This document shows positions 47,701-55,199 of a DNA stretch of 64,000 nt, in pieces (position 1 is the stretch's first letter; every line of letters starts with the position of its first letter). This stretch comes from Anisus vortex. Lineage: Eukaryota; Mollusca; Gastropoda; Planorbidae. A program made the translations under genes and the position numbers. The notes beneath the pieces are model-generated. The model was not told the origin of the DNA and made no database searches. It saw only the letters and a list, made by a program, of their open reading frames with translations. The stretch lies in the NCBI GenBank assembly GCA_949126835.1, contig OX421506.1:30176441-30240440 (forward strand). The letters are read 5' to 3'.

Positions 47701-50700
47701 TTTCAGCTTTGGTAACTTGGATTGCTGATTTACTAAACGATATAGGATTAAGTACATCGGGTAAAAATAATATTTTTATATTATATAGAACTTGTTAAAT
47801 AACATTTTAAAGGCATATAAAACAGTGCAGTGTAATTTCTCTCTGGAGTATGAAAGTTACCATATTTATAAATCAGTAATGGATATAAATACATCACGAA
47901 TATAAAATAAACAAATATACACATATATCATTAAGGTAGTCGAAGGTACGGTGGCCGAAGTTCATGTGTGCGAATCCTGTTGAAGGGTATGATTTGTCCC
48001 TGGTTTGAAATGCAACCGGACTTTAGTTGGGGTGAAGTAAAGTTAAGGCGGTATGGAATTGCGCTGGCCACACATTCCCCTAGCATGCCGTGTCCAATGG
48101 AACTGGTGAAAGTTTTTTCATCGGCTGTAATTTTCAAATTGGTCCGACAGGATATTTTTCTTTTTGTATCCTTGTGGCAGTCATAAAATCTATTTTTAAA
48201 AAAAAGTAAAGTACCCTTCGGACCAAACTGATCATAGGGCTGGTCAAGCAGTGTTCACCAGTTTCTGTGGCCACGGCATACAAGGGGATGTGCGGTCAGC
48301 ACAATGCCCAGCCGCCTTTACTTTTACCCCAACTAGTGTCAGGTACCCATCAGAGCTGGGTAGACTCAGGGACACCCTCCAGTCCTGGGAAAAAAATCCC
48401 GGCTTCACCAGGATTCGAACCCAGATCCCCAGTCTAACGCGCTGCCGCTCGGCTACCGTGCCCCATAAAAATATATTTAAGAAAAGTTAAATCTCCTAGA
48501 CTTCACAATAGAGCGATTTGTTTTTTGTTTTTTAATGCGTAATTGTTAAGTTTTCGACACATTAGAAATATGAATAATAGTATAATTAAAGGAATGCTTT
48601 CTCTGCGTGTAATATAATATAATAAACAGTGTATGTAATGTTTTTCTTTTAGAGCCCTAAGTAAAGGTACTCAAAATTGATAAGTTTCATTTGCTATATT
48701 TAGTTCAATCAAACCTAACCTGAATAACAAAAGGAAATAGTATGTAGCAACTAGCAACTACTAGCTAAAAAGTTAAGGATATATAAAGCATTCATTAAAG
48801 ATTTATAACTTTTCATCGTTGATAATGCCTACCACCATTAGCGTTTATCAAAGTTAAATTTTAAAAATGCTGGAACAATAGTGGAGTTTAATTACTTATT
48901 AGATTTATTTTATTTGATTGATTTAGATGTTGTATAACATTTATCCAGGAATAAAAATGTTCGGCTTAATGAATTCACCTTAATACATAATATACTATAC
49001 CAACCTGATATGTACAAAATCAAAAGAAAATAATCACATTATAATAATAGTGACTGCTCATCACTAATAGGTTACCTTTTTTCAATAACATTTATTATTT
49101 AGAGATGGAAATAATTCAAGCCATAGGCTAATAATATGTAATGTGTAGAATAATAAACAGATGTTTTGCAAAAGAACATAACTTAGTCTATATTATTCGA
49201 TTGTTCTTAACAAAGTTTCAGTTTAAAAAACATATGTGTGTATCTTTCACTAAATAAGAACATTATTTTTTTTCATATAGAATGTTTAGCTTTCTGGCAA
49301 GAGTATGGGAAATATCACAACACTCAAATAGAAAAATCAGGTAATTTAGACAAAAAAGTTTGTTTAAATATTAGACTGTTTCGTTTTCTGTTCAGCTTTA
49401 TATGAATACTTTCATACGAAATTGGAATGCATATACAGTAACTTAACATTAGCACACGTTGATTTTGGGAGGGGGGGGGGAGAATTAGCTGTACAGTATA
49501 GCGACTATAGTAGAATGACGTCTTTTAAAAAGTGGTGGAACTCTTTTCAAAGGGCTTATAATAGATTTTCATACTCTTGGAAATAGATACATGTCATTTA
49601 ATCTAAGATAGCCAATCGTACCGCATTGTCCAGGTGCACGACCTAAGGGAAGGTTGTGATAGGGACTGGTCAAATTTTAAAATGAGATATATCTCATAGA
49701 TAAGATTACTATCGACCGTAGCCCGTTGATATCGATTTTGCTTTTTTCACTAACTATTTCTAACACGAGTACACAATATGACGGGAATGGTCAGCGGGTC
49801 AATAGGTCAGCACGGGGAGCTGCTCAATGTGTAAGAGGCACAGTTGTTACACGGTCGAAGTCAGGACCGGTGTTAGTTAGAGGGTGTTAGACAGTGTTAA
49901 ATATAGTGATATAAATAGACGTTGGTCTCAGTTTAGTATATATAATATAGGGAACGTGAAGTGAATTTAATGTATATTCTTGAATTGTATTGTATTTTAA
50001 GTACATAACAAATCGTTTGCCAGAAACTCGCCTTGCTCGATTGATTGTTTGAGTGAGAGAGAGAAAGGCAGCCGTTTTGCACTCATAATAGTACATGTCT
50101 ACAAAGATATCACATCTGGCAAGACAAGAATACCAGTGACAGCTATGTACATGCACAAACGTAATTAACAGCAAAGTCACACGCGGATAATTTCTCGGAC
50201 GGTGTCAAGGCCATAAAATTTCGATCGTGTCTAAACCTTGTAATTATAAAAGGAATGCATGATTTAAATGAAAATTCTATGCAAATTTTGTGTACTAATT
50301 TATTTTATGCAAATAAATAATTCATTTTATCACAGCTATAACGCCAAAACGTATAAGACACACTAGGAACAAGACAAATAGCCTAAATAAAATCAAAGGC
50401 ATATTTAGTCTTTTAGTAATATGTTTATAATCTGAAGCAAACGTGCTTGTAACACACCTACTAAAACACGTTTTTATATTCTTAAATATAGTATACTCAT
50501 TTTAGATATATGTGACCATCCACCACGAACTGAGTCGCTTTGTGCGTCAAGCTATTTTGAGCTACAGCCACAAATATATAGTACGGTTGTAAAATATGGA
50601 AATTCGAATTTTAATACTTTTCAGTCAAGGTAGACAGTAAAACACACATAGCTAACAGACTATTTCTCCTATTTTTAAACGGTTTTCACAAATAAAATCA

Positions 50701-50877
50701 CTATAAAAATAACATAATAACTCAAAATTAACCGTGGGCACAATGCGACTCATTTCGTGGTGGAGGGTCAAATATACACAGGTTAGTATTTTAAAAATTA
50801 AATTTTGTATGTGTCTGTGTTGATACTTTTATTGACATGAAAATATTCGTTTCCTTTTTTTAACAGATGAAATGTAA
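26054..50877 (+). CDS. Gene B: multi-exon coiled-coil protein, tandem paralogue 2
   Basis: Fifteen exons join in frame to a stop and give about 399 residues: 26054-26152, 26518-26635, 27277-27378, 28254-28516, 28958-29018, 29184-29246, 32100-32162, 34893-34955, 35747-35809, 36226-36282, 38803-38871, 42986-43039, 47707-47760, 49281-49340 and 50867-50877. Splice sites and phases are consistent at every junction. The order matches gene A, with two extra 63-nt heptad exons (32100 and 34893). A further 78-nt candidate exon (36727-36804) would keep the frame and raise the product to about 425 residues. From 18.9 to 26.0 kb I see no open frame long enough for a globular N-terminal domain, so translation may begin at the ATG at 26054, again placed right after an acceptor AG. 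Function unknown. Confidence 0.74.
26518..26635 (+). CDS. Gene B exon 2 (118 nt, phase 0-1)
   Basis: Acceptor attttag, donor gtaagt. It encodes LLHKGREWIESKVNKTYQEM, then a helix ending FLRQCICIA, with the conserved Cys-x-Cys. Confidence 0.78.
27277..27378 (+). CDS. Gene B exon 3 (102 nt, phase 1-1)
   Basis: Acceptor tctatag, donor gtaaga. It encodes NGNEKFFETSLTVEPL after the split Ser, then QQASNFVSVGVASTRST. Same length and phases as gene A. The intron sequence after the donor is also similar to gene A for about 90 bp, which points to a fairly recent duplication. Confidence 0.75.
27515..27885 (+). mobile_element. LTR-like remnant, copy 2
   Basis: It begins TGTTACGTCCACTATCCCC and runs in parallel with 13856-14240. 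It lies in the intron between gene B exons 3 and 4. The open stretch that follows (27842-28078) has no recognisable domain. Confidence 0.5.
28254..28516 (+). CDS. Gene B exon 4: main coiled-coil exon (263 nt, phase 1-0)
   Basis: Acceptor accaaacag and donor gtaaat match gene A. The product starts DDTDHEHILGQIEEL and holds KLKQETEEKIEEIM and LNLSEELNESKEKEQ. Length and phases are identical to gene A exon 4. Confidence 0.8.
28551..28660 (-). mobile_element. LINE 3' tail with (TCTTA)n end
   Basis: On the minus strand it reads GTCAATTTTCCATTCATTTG, then GATCAATAAAGCAATC and TCTTA repeats. A plus-strand copy is at 56447-56535. A short satellite end after a conserved 3' sequence is usual for LINEs. 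Confidence 0.5.
28958..29018 (+). CDS. Gene B exon 5 (61 nt, phase 0-1)
   Basis: Acceptor ctccag, donor gtaagt. It encodes IQEISEHVERFIERRALDLI, two residues more than gene A. Confidence 0.7.
29184..29246 (+). CDS. Gene B exon 6 (63 nt, phase 1-1, three heptads)
   Basis: Acceptor atccacag, donor gtattt. It encodes AKEKEKVEYLKNEIKRLTHE plus Leu. It pairs with gene A exon 6. Confidence 0.7.
29936..31330 (-). mobile_element. Internally deleted LINE, interrupted by a solo LTR
   Basis: Read on the minus strand from 31330: NHEGISLVCIEGKIIARKLV, LLPESQWYLRKERETIDMIF, a gap filled by the LTR at 30649-31023, then SEPFQATNGVNQGCVLAPTL (motif B). After that the palm with the YADD motif is missing and the frame resumes at LGNAQLRWAGHVM and IFYGKL, ending near a C-terminal zinc-finger relic (CLCSHCGKQE). 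Frameshifts and stops make it dead. It lies in the intron before gene B exon 7. Confidence 0.68.
30649..31023. mobile_element. Solo LTR with perfect 5-bp target duplication
   Basis: The unit starts TGTGACC and ends CCTCACA, an LTR-type TG...CA pair, and is flanked on both sides by GCAAG (30644-30648, 31024-31028). A copy of the same unit, about 90% alike, is at 57251-57631. Removal would rejoin the LINE reverse transcriptase frame. No gag-pol sequence is present. Confidence 0.8.
31381..31565 (+). mobile_element. Inverted upstream segment of the same LINE
   Basis: The plus strand reads MVYADSKELDDLYRSLQAFY and then, in another frame, MEENEKILARWAENLDCVLS. Both precede the reverse transcriptase finger in related LINEs. 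The adjoining LINE body is on the minus strand, so this is a 5' inversion with loss at the junction. Confidence 0.6.
32021..32066. repeat. (TA)n microsatellite
   Basis: Dinucleotide TA run interrupted by one C, 34 bp before gene B exon 7. Confidence 0.85.
32100..32162 (+). CDS. Gene B exon 7 (63 nt, phase 1-1), copy-specific
   Basis: Acceptor ttcttacag, donor gtaatt. It encodes VSINEKLSTQECQIHDLKTE plus Lys. Eleven of 21 residues match the next exon, and the first 30 bp or so of the following intron also match, so the two exons arose by internal duplication. No counterpart is seen in gene A. Confidence 0.68.
32493..32768 (+). mobile_element. tRNA-derived SINE (family 2), full copy
   Basis: Box A region GTGGCCGGCAGCGCGCTCG and box B GGCTCGAATCC (32543-32553), then the long body and a tail ending ggtactttactttgc. 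About 275 bp. Reference copy for the family here. Confidence 0.75.
33049..34563. mobile_element. hAT-like element with 8-bp target duplications
   Basis: The ends are TAGAAACCGACAGAAACC and, inverted, TAGAGACCGACCGAAATTCG. Both flanks are CATCAGAG (33041-33048, 34564-34571), a perfect 8-bp duplication. Iterated GAAACCGAAACC motifs fill both ends. No transposase domain recognised in the 1.5-kb interior, so it is non-autonomous. Intronic, between gene B exons 7 and 8. Confidence 0.78.
33561..33639. repeat. Perfect 23-bp inverted repeat (hairpin)
   Basis: Arms 33561-33583 and 33617-33639 are perfect inverses, separated by 33 bp. It lies inside the hAT-like element and could be a nested palindromic MITE. 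Confidence 0.7.
34735..34850 (+). mobile_element. Degenerate SINE family 2 copy
   Basis: It follows the order of the family (cgctggcgtaccaaa, then ataggtacctgatt) with heavy decay, ending about 40 bp before gene B exon 8. Confidence 0.4.
34893..34955 (+). CDS. Gene B exon 8 (63 nt, phase 1-1), duplicate of exon 7
   Basis: Acceptor tttttacag, donor gtaatt. It encodes ASLKKTLSTKECEINELKTE plus Asn. It keeps LST-EC-I--LKTE from exon 7. Three heptads long, so adding or skipping it keeps both frame and coiled-coil register. Confidence 0.68.
35205..35348 (-). mobile_element. tRNA-derived SINE (family 1), reverse
   Basis: On the minus strand it starts GGCTGGTCCAGCGGTTAG and has GAGTTCTATCCC at box B. 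Shorter at its 3' end than the other two copies. Confidence 0.7.
35747..35809 (+). CDS. Gene B exon 9 (63 nt, phase 1-1)
   Basis: Acceptor tctacag, donor gtctgt. It encodes VNLNGVVKRKDREIVTLLNF plus Lys. It pairs with gene A exon 7 (shared KD-EIV). Confidence 0.66.
36226..36282 (+). CDS. Gene B exon 10 (57 nt, phase 1-1)
   Basis: Acceptor gttttag, donor gtaaag. It encodes DFKRCIKTAFKKESKLENE. It pairs with gene A exon 8, with the single Cys kept. Confidence 0.7.
36727..36804 (+). CDS. Gene B candidate extra exon (78 nt, phase 1-1)
   Basis: A tract ending in acceptor aagcag and a donor gtaaat bracket 26 codons that stay open in the right phase: DLLRKTNFGDVLKTLPNVNI and ENKSLQ. Its inclusion would keep the frame. 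No clear gene A homologue confirms it, so it may be a chance open stretch or an optional exon. Confidence 0.3.
37440..37545 (+). repeat. Intronic direct repeat, copy 1
   Basis: gaagtcactctctatagtgc and atcaagagagggagataatg then catgtgtgagtaa recur at 39171-39275, on the same strand 1.7 kb away, flanking gene B exon 11. Confidence 0.6.
37546..37995 (-). mobile_element. MITE-like repeat (family M), copy 2
   Basis: Inverse-strand match to 25050-25530. Its left end, ccctccaccaaatgagtcac, resembles the terminal repeat of the small copy at 50512-50770. Confidence 0.5.
38303..38375 (+). repeat. Transposon-end-like GC-rich fragment
   Basis: cagtggcgtaccgagggggg resembles the terminus of a common animal DNA transposon type. 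No partner end identified. Confidence 0.25.
38803..38871 (+). CDS. Gene B exon 11 (69 nt, phase 1-1)
   Basis: Acceptor ttattatgcag, the same as in gene A; donor gtatgt. It encodes GVRDFWSGRSSCRNVYGRFI and NRQ, one codon longer than gene A exon 9. Confidence 0.7.
39020..39170 (+). repeat. Short tandem repeat of GACC/GTGACCT motifs
   Basis: Units such as cccgtgacctactgac recur with irregular spacing. A compact low-complexity tract in the intron after gene B exon 11. Confidence 0.65.
39171..39275 (+). repeat. Intronic direct repeat, copy 2
   Basis: Pairs with 37440-37545; near-identical over tagtgcatcaagagaggg and ataatgcatgtgtgagtaa. Confidence 0.6.
39835..40120 (-). mobile_element. LTR-like remnant, copy 3
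   Basis: On the minus strand it starts TGTTACGGCCACAATCCCC and follows the two plus-strand copies at 13856 and 27515. Confidence 0.48.
40656..40962 (-). mobile_element. 5'-truncated LINE insertion with target duplication
   Basis: On the minus strand the frame reads RSERSIISQFRTGHCPIGAY, then SRCRHCGEEEETVEHILREC, the CCHC-like C-terminus of a LINE polyprotein. The 3' end is a (GTTA)n tail. Both flanks carry gacctacgtagtatgact (40638-40655, 40963-40980), an 18-bp target duplication. Only about 300 bp of the element was inserted. Confidence 0.72.
41275..41357 (+). repeat. Tandem repeat, about 32 bp x 2.6
   Basis: Unit ggctggttgtcgtggggtta plus atggttact-gt, repeated with few changes. Confidence 0.75.
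41659..41699. repeat. (AT)n microsatellite
   Basis: About 20 uninterrupted AT units. Confidence 0.9.
42165..42500 (+). repeat. G-rich tract with duplicated 38-39-bp unit
   Basis: gtgaacaagggagacggggg and cgaagtggg occur twice in tandem (about 42190-42262), followed by further G runs to 42490. This is a sharp change from the AT-rich surroundings. No gene seen. Confidence 0.6.
42986..43039 (+). CDS. Gene B exon 12 (54 nt, phase 1-1)
   Basis: Acceptor cttgcag, donor gtaaaa. It encodes AYVFDYYYGNSKFGLSGA. Tyr-rich like gene A exon 10 and two codons longer. Confidence 0.66.
43392..43435 (+). CDS. Gene B possible alternative terminal exon
   Basis: Acceptor tttcctag is followed, in the phase set by exon 12, by AGRGKNGSHYSVQQ and a TAA stop. 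An AATAAA sits 6 bp after the stop (43441-43446). Using it would drop the last three exons. A 9-nt micro-exon reading with donor gtaaaa at 43401 is also possible. No conservation with gene A was found. Confidence 0.25.
43990..46201 (+). mobile_element. LINE (APE endonuclease plus reverse transcriptase), broken
   Basis: The endonuclease part begins LRLATWNVRTMCPGITSDLQ, shifts frame near 44230, continues DIAALQETRLDEDG (catalytic Glu in QETR kept), SIYAPT, and FLLGDFNARVGSE (GDFN motif kept). A 5 x 61-bp tandem repeat then breaks the frame. Further on come DWFESNRPI, WAEHYQNLY, WKAPGGDGIPAEAIKYG, NNYRGISLLSIIGKAFARL and PESQCGLRAERSTIDMIF. It stops just after that, before the reverse transcriptase palm, so the 3' half is missing. 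GC-rich sequence from 43740 is probably its 5' leader. Intronic, between gene B exons 12 and 13. Confidence 0.8.
44672..44976 (+). repeat. 61-bp tandem repeat, 5 copies, inside the LINE
   Basis: Units start gagttctggaactctgctcc at 44672, 44733, 44794, 44855 and 44916. Units 2-5 alternate catatg and cataag, suggesting a two-unit expansion. The unit length is not a multiple of three, so the array shifts the reading frame. Confidence 0.92.
46203..46235 (+). mobile_element. SINE-like tail directly after the LINE fragment
   Basis: gatcaattcggtttaaaagg and gatatgcctactt match the SINE family 2 tail seen at 20035-20068. Confidence 0.4.
46326..47260. mobile_element. Non-autonomous element with ends of iterated CACTTAATCCC motifs
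   Basis: The left 100 bp repeats (CAGA)CACTTAATCCC about six times. The right 60 bp carry the inverse (GGGATTAAGTG) three or four times. Outermost bases, CAGTCACATAATTCCC and inverted CGGTGACACTTAATCCCC, form imperfect terminal repeats. The 0.8-kb interior is non-coding. Confidence 0.6.
47296..47545 (-). pseudogene. THAP zinc-finger remnant, second copy
   Basis: The minus-strand frame reads VCCVTGCTVNNKRNRELNFI then SFPKDVAERKR, matching the frame at 15499-15714 and the THAP pattern. The right end has aacacttgtcaata, a decayed form of the terminal repeat of that element. Confidence 0.55.
47707..47760 (+). CDS. Gene B exon 13 (54 nt, phase 1-1)
   Basis: Acceptor tttttcag, donor gtaaaa. It encodes ALVTWIADLLNDIGLSTS. 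It pairs with gene A exon 11 by length, phase and the LNDI-L-S core. Confidence 0.67.
47935..48167 (+). mobile_element. SINE family 2 copy
   Basis: It has gtgcgaatcctgttgaaggg as box B region, then ctggccacacattcccctag and a tail near ggtccgacaggatattttt. Confidence 0.65.
48196..48468 (-). mobile_element. SINE family 2 copy, reverse
   Basis: On the minus strand it starts GGGGCACGGTAGCCGAGCGG, has GGGTTCGAATCC as box B, and ends GGGTACTTTACTTTTTTTT. Full length. It lies tail to tail with the plus-strand copy 28 bp away. Confidence 0.75.
49281..49340 (+). CDS. Gene B exon 14 (60 nt, phase 1-1)
   Basis: Acceptor catatag, donor gtaatt. It encodes ECLAFWQEYGKYHNTQIEKS. It shares AFW-EY-K with gene A exon 12 and is three codons longer. 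Confidence 0.68.
50512..50770. mobile_element. MITE (family M), short copy with about 33-bp terminal repeats
   Basis: Left end TGACCATCCACCACGAACTG and inverted right end TTGACCCTCCACCACGAAAT continue as imperfect repeats over GAGTCGC-TTGTGC. The flanks are TA-rich. It lies in the last intron of gene B. Confidence 0.62.
50867..50877 (+). CDS. Gene B terminal exon (11 nt, stop)
   Basis: Acceptor tttaacag is followed by DEM and TAA. It mirrors the tiny gene A terminal exon. The 3' sequence after it resembles that of gene A. The first good AATAAA comes much later (51352-51357). Confidence 0.62.
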
Positions 50878-51351
50878 ATAAGTGGTGCCATACTACAAAA
50901 GCCATGTTTAGAGTGTAAATACATCTTCAGTGACAAAGTAATTCCTATTTTGATACATAACAAGAATATTGAAAATGCATACATGTTTTGGAAAGTTATA
51001 TTTTTCATGCTGTTTTATACATTTTCAAGACTATTTTATTATTTTCATTCTGAAATATATTTAAATATTTGTAGATTGCTTAAAGTTCATAATTTTAGGA
51101 AAAGAATTGAGTCAAAAATGTATGCGAATAAGTTTACTTTTATATTGAATTTATACAAATAGTAATGGCCGTTTATATTGGGGAACTTTCCATGATATCA
51201 CATTACACAACATAAGTGAATTCAATTGGACGTTGGAGACGTTGAGATATGGAAAAGACAAAAAAACTAAACTCTAACGAAAGTTTTTTTTTAAATAATT
51301 TCTTTAAAGCATCCCTTACTGTCTGTGGCAAGCTGTTTTATTGCAATGTAA

Positions 51352-51357
51352 AATAAA
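51352..51357 (+). terminator. Possible polyadenylation signal of gene B
   Basis: AATAAA, 475 bp after the gene B stop. It is the first clean hexamer downstream. The position that matches the gene A signal is mutated. Confidence 0.3.
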
Positions 51358-51359
51358 TA

Positions 51360-52470
51360 CCAAGCTCATTTAGAAAATATGACAAAATGTGCCGATTCGA
51401 TTTAATTATTTTTTTTTCTTTATTTTGCCTTTGAAAAGCATAATCTTTGTTGATTTAATGTTAGCTTAATGAGTAATGATTCAAGTAATGAGTTTAATTA
51501 TTGTAGCATTACAATTTACTGCAAGTTTAAGCGCAATTAAACCTTTTTTTTTATTTACAGAAAAACTAATTAAACCAACATAAACAAATACATATTAATT
51601 TTTCTCAAAACATTATTTTGCATTATGATACTTTTTTTTCTTTCTTTACTTTACTCGTGTATAATTTAATTTTTATTTTTTGTGTGAATTGATGTACAAT
51701 CTTTTGTTATTAAATTTTCATTTTATGATTTTTTTTTCAACTGCAGTAAACATACATAATATTACACATAATTTGAAGCTAACACAAAGGATAGCTGTTT
51801 TATTGTCACATATATCAAACGCTTTTGTTACTTTGCTCTGACCAGTCCACGTTTATCTATTTAGGCCGAATAATATGTTATGCAGCACCGGTGATTGTAC
51901 AGTGTTGTTTTTTCTTCAGCTAAAGTTGATTCCTTTATGTAAAAGAAAAATAGAAAAAATAAATATGACCAAATGTTAGCTAATGCTTTGTCGTTTTGAC
52001 TACTGCTATGTGACTTAAAAATGTCTTTTCTGTAAGTTAATAGCAGGGTAAAATTATGCACAATTAAATGAGTTTTTATTTCAACAATAAAACCTTAAGA
52101 CAATAAGACACAAAACAATGAGATAAAAATGTGCATCTAAACATTATTTTGTATTTTCATCAGTATTAATTTTGTTTTCTTGTTTTGCTTAATTCGTTCA
52201 TATTGAGTTCGTTTTTTATAAAATATTTTTTGTGAACTTTTTTACTACAATAATATAATTTAATATAATAAACTGTGACTTGTTTCATAACCATCTAAAG
52301 AATTTCTGAAGAATCCTTATGGATCTAAATCTATGAGTTTTTAGTCTAACGTTGATTTTTCTATTACATCAAAAATATGAGCAACTAAATATTTTGTCCA
52401 AATTTTACGAACAAGTATAAAAAGTATTTTTCTTTCTGTAAGCTAGGTGCAGAGAAACATTATCATGATA
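51360..52470. other. AT-rich DNA, nothing recognised
   Basis: Long T and A runs, no supported frame, repeat or RNA. Confidence 0.45.
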
Positions 52471-52477
52471 TAATAAT

Positions 52478-52760
52478 AATAACGGCTATTTATATAGCGC
52501 TTGTAGCCACGTTATTAAATTTAATTTGCTTAGTGCGCTCTTGGAATAAATTGCAGTGGCAGTTGTATTGATATGTAATGAACTCAACCACTAGCCAAGC
52601 TCTTCAAGCTCTTTTTAAAAGACTTTTTTGTCTCACGTTCTCTCAGTGTCTGAGGCAAGCTATTGATAATTATTTAATGTAGCTGGTTCTAGAAAAGTAT
52701 GGTTCTAAAAAATTCAAACTGAAAATAATTCGCGTGGAGCTATTGATTAATGTCTTATGA
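52478..52760. repeat. Dispersed AGCGCT repeat, diverged copy
   Basis: tttatatagcgcttgtagcc and ctctcagtgtctgaggcaag match the order of 22697-23240 at low identity. Confidence 0.35.
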
Positions 52761-52769
52761 AGCGCTGCA

Positions 52770-54670
52770 GACCATTTTCAATGAAGAAAAAAAGTGTTTA
52801 CATTCGGGACGTGACATCACTATCACCCCTCTTTGACGGCACTCTTGCTAACTCGATAAATTTGAATGTTAGCTAAATTTTCTGTCGGAATTCTCTAGAA
52901 CCCATAAAAAAGAACGAAAAAAGAAACAATAAATATATTGTAATAAAGTCACATTCTTACCATATTTAATAAGAAAAAGCACAAACTAACACCAAATGCT
53001 ATTTATGCCTAGTTGAGAACCTCTCTGTGAGCATGTGGAAGCTTACATCACATCTCTTCGTGCTCAAAGTCAGTTTATAATATGTCAGGAAGAGACAAAA
53101 TGCCAAGTTGTCATTCTACAGCCAAATAATGGATGGATTCTTAAAAAAACTAGGCTATCCTGGCCTAAAAACTAACCAATACTAACCATTAAGAAATACA
53201 ACAATGCCATCCCGACCCTATAAACTAACCGATACGAACTAAAAACAACAACATTTTAATACACACACAAACACAATTCATTTCCATTCCTTTTTATTGT
53301 AGTTTTTCTTTCTGTTTTTGGTGTTGTTGTATATTCGAAAGACGGACTATTTAATGCGTAAATATTGGGGGTGCACGGAGACGTAGCTACACAGCGTTAG
53401 ATCTCCATATGTTATCTCCTGGTTGATGTCCCTGGTTAATGTAATTGTTGAGATTCCCCAGTATACCCACCCACCTTAAACATTGAAGCTATAACATGAT
53501 TTACTTATCTCTAGCTAGGCCTATACATACACGTGTATGGGCCTAGCTTTAGACTCTTTTCTGTCTGTTTTTCTTTCACCATCACCCACACACAATTGCA
53601 CACACTCAAACACAAAGACAAATCAACAATTATGCAGCGAACTATCCAGTTAGATTTCTTAACAGCCAGACTCCTTTAGGAATGTATCCTAATATTCTAA
53701 TACTAAAGTGAGTTGTAATCATTATGATTCTAAGAAATCAATGTGAAGCAATAATTGCGCAACGATACAAGATACTATGATGATTGTAAGTGACCTTCAG
53801 CACAACTTTATCACTGTAGACGTTATCTTGGAGTGTATTCGTGGTCATGTTTTTTTCTTAGCAGGTATTGACTAATCGCAGCATTTGTAATAACAATATA
53901 AAAATCAATGGGTCAGACATTTCGTAGTTGACCTAAGGACGGACGTTTTTCACATACACATTTTGATGTTGCTATGTCAAGTTAAAGACAACCTAAGCAT
54001 TTAAAAGTGCAAATTTAACCAAACAAGGAAGACAACAGCAGGATAAACACCGATTCACACGCAAGAATTTTTAAAGAAGTGTTCCGGATAATAATAATTA
54101 AACAAGCCCTAAAACGATTGTATTTCTTTTTTAATTATGTGTATGCATTTTAATTATGTATTTGCCCTACATTAGGCACTTACAACAACAACAACAAAAA
54201 AACGATACAGAAATTAATTAAATATAGGTTAATAGATATGCAAATGGCCTACATGTAAATTATTTAAAAAAAAGAGAATACGCATTAAAAAGGGTTAGGT
54301 GGGTTCCCTCGGGTTATGTCTAGTGTTTAAATAGTTTTCATATTGTAATTAGAGCTGTTTTGATACTTCTTTAGATTTATCAATTTAATTTGTACTGAAT
54401 TATAACGTAAAGATTATTTGCGTACACCAATATGTGTTCATGAAGTCTAGTATGCACTTTTCTCTTGCGTTCTAAAAACTTCAGTGAAAATCCATTCTAT
54501 AACGTTTGTACTTAAAAAACATTATTTATTATAAAAGGCACGCAGACGTGTATTTTTTTGTTGTTGTTTTGGATAGCGATAAAGAAGCTATTTATTATCG
54601 ACCTGTGTTTGTAATGTAGGCCTAGGCCTACAAAAACAGAATAAAAAATTTAATAGAATGCACAATCGCT
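52770..54670. other. Unannotated stretch
   Basis: No open frame with a recognisable domain and no repeat partner in the window. Confidence 0.4.
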
Positions 54671-54679
54671 AATGTTTTC

Positions 54680-54815
54680 AGTTTCCGAGAGTAACTTATC
54701 CATCCGCCATACTGTTTATATTGCGCCTTCTGCTCCATATCTTTTCTGCGATTTGTTTCACCTTCCTGCAAGATCCTTCGACACATTTGTCATGATCCTT
54801 TCTAAAAGCTAATAC
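54680..54815 (-). repeat. Dispersed repeat shared with 20500-20612
   Basis: Inverse-strand match (gtttccgagagtaacttatc, and gatcctttctaaa). The element type is unknown. Confidence 0.45.
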
Positions 54816-55127
54816 AAAAATAGGTGGGGAAAGTTAAAATCCCTACATAGACTCAAACATTTCCTTTTTTAAAGTCAAAGAGTATTGTTCTGGTTGCTTT
54901 GTTCCACGGGCTTTCACTAATTTCTATGAGTTTGGCACAAATATTAAATTTGCGTATGTTTGCCCAAAAGCTTTGGTATGGACAATTGAACATATGAAGG
55001 GATGCCCTATAATATAATTGAGACTGTTTCTCTGAGCTTAGCTTTTTTTAATGGATCTTTTACTCTACATAGTTTTCTCTATTAACGACAAAGCCTCAAT
55101 ATGATCATATGTAGCATATGCCTTTCT

Positions 55128-55180
55128 CGGACCAAATTGATCCATGGGGCCAGTCAAGCAGCGTTCACCAGTTTGTTGCA
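55128..55180 (-). mobile_element. SINE family 2 tail fragment
   Basis: ctcggaccaaattgatccat and tcaagcagcgttcaccagtt match the reverse strand of the SINE 3' end. Confidence 0.55.
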
Positions 55181-55199
55181 ATTAGTCAATTATAAAAAT

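Noticed and set aside
48251..48490. 79-residue plus-strand frame
   Set aside because: It lies wholly in a reverse SINE copy.
50950..51162. 70-residue open frame as a gene
   Set aside because: It lies in the 3' region of gene B that aligns with the gene A untranslated region and has no conserved codons.
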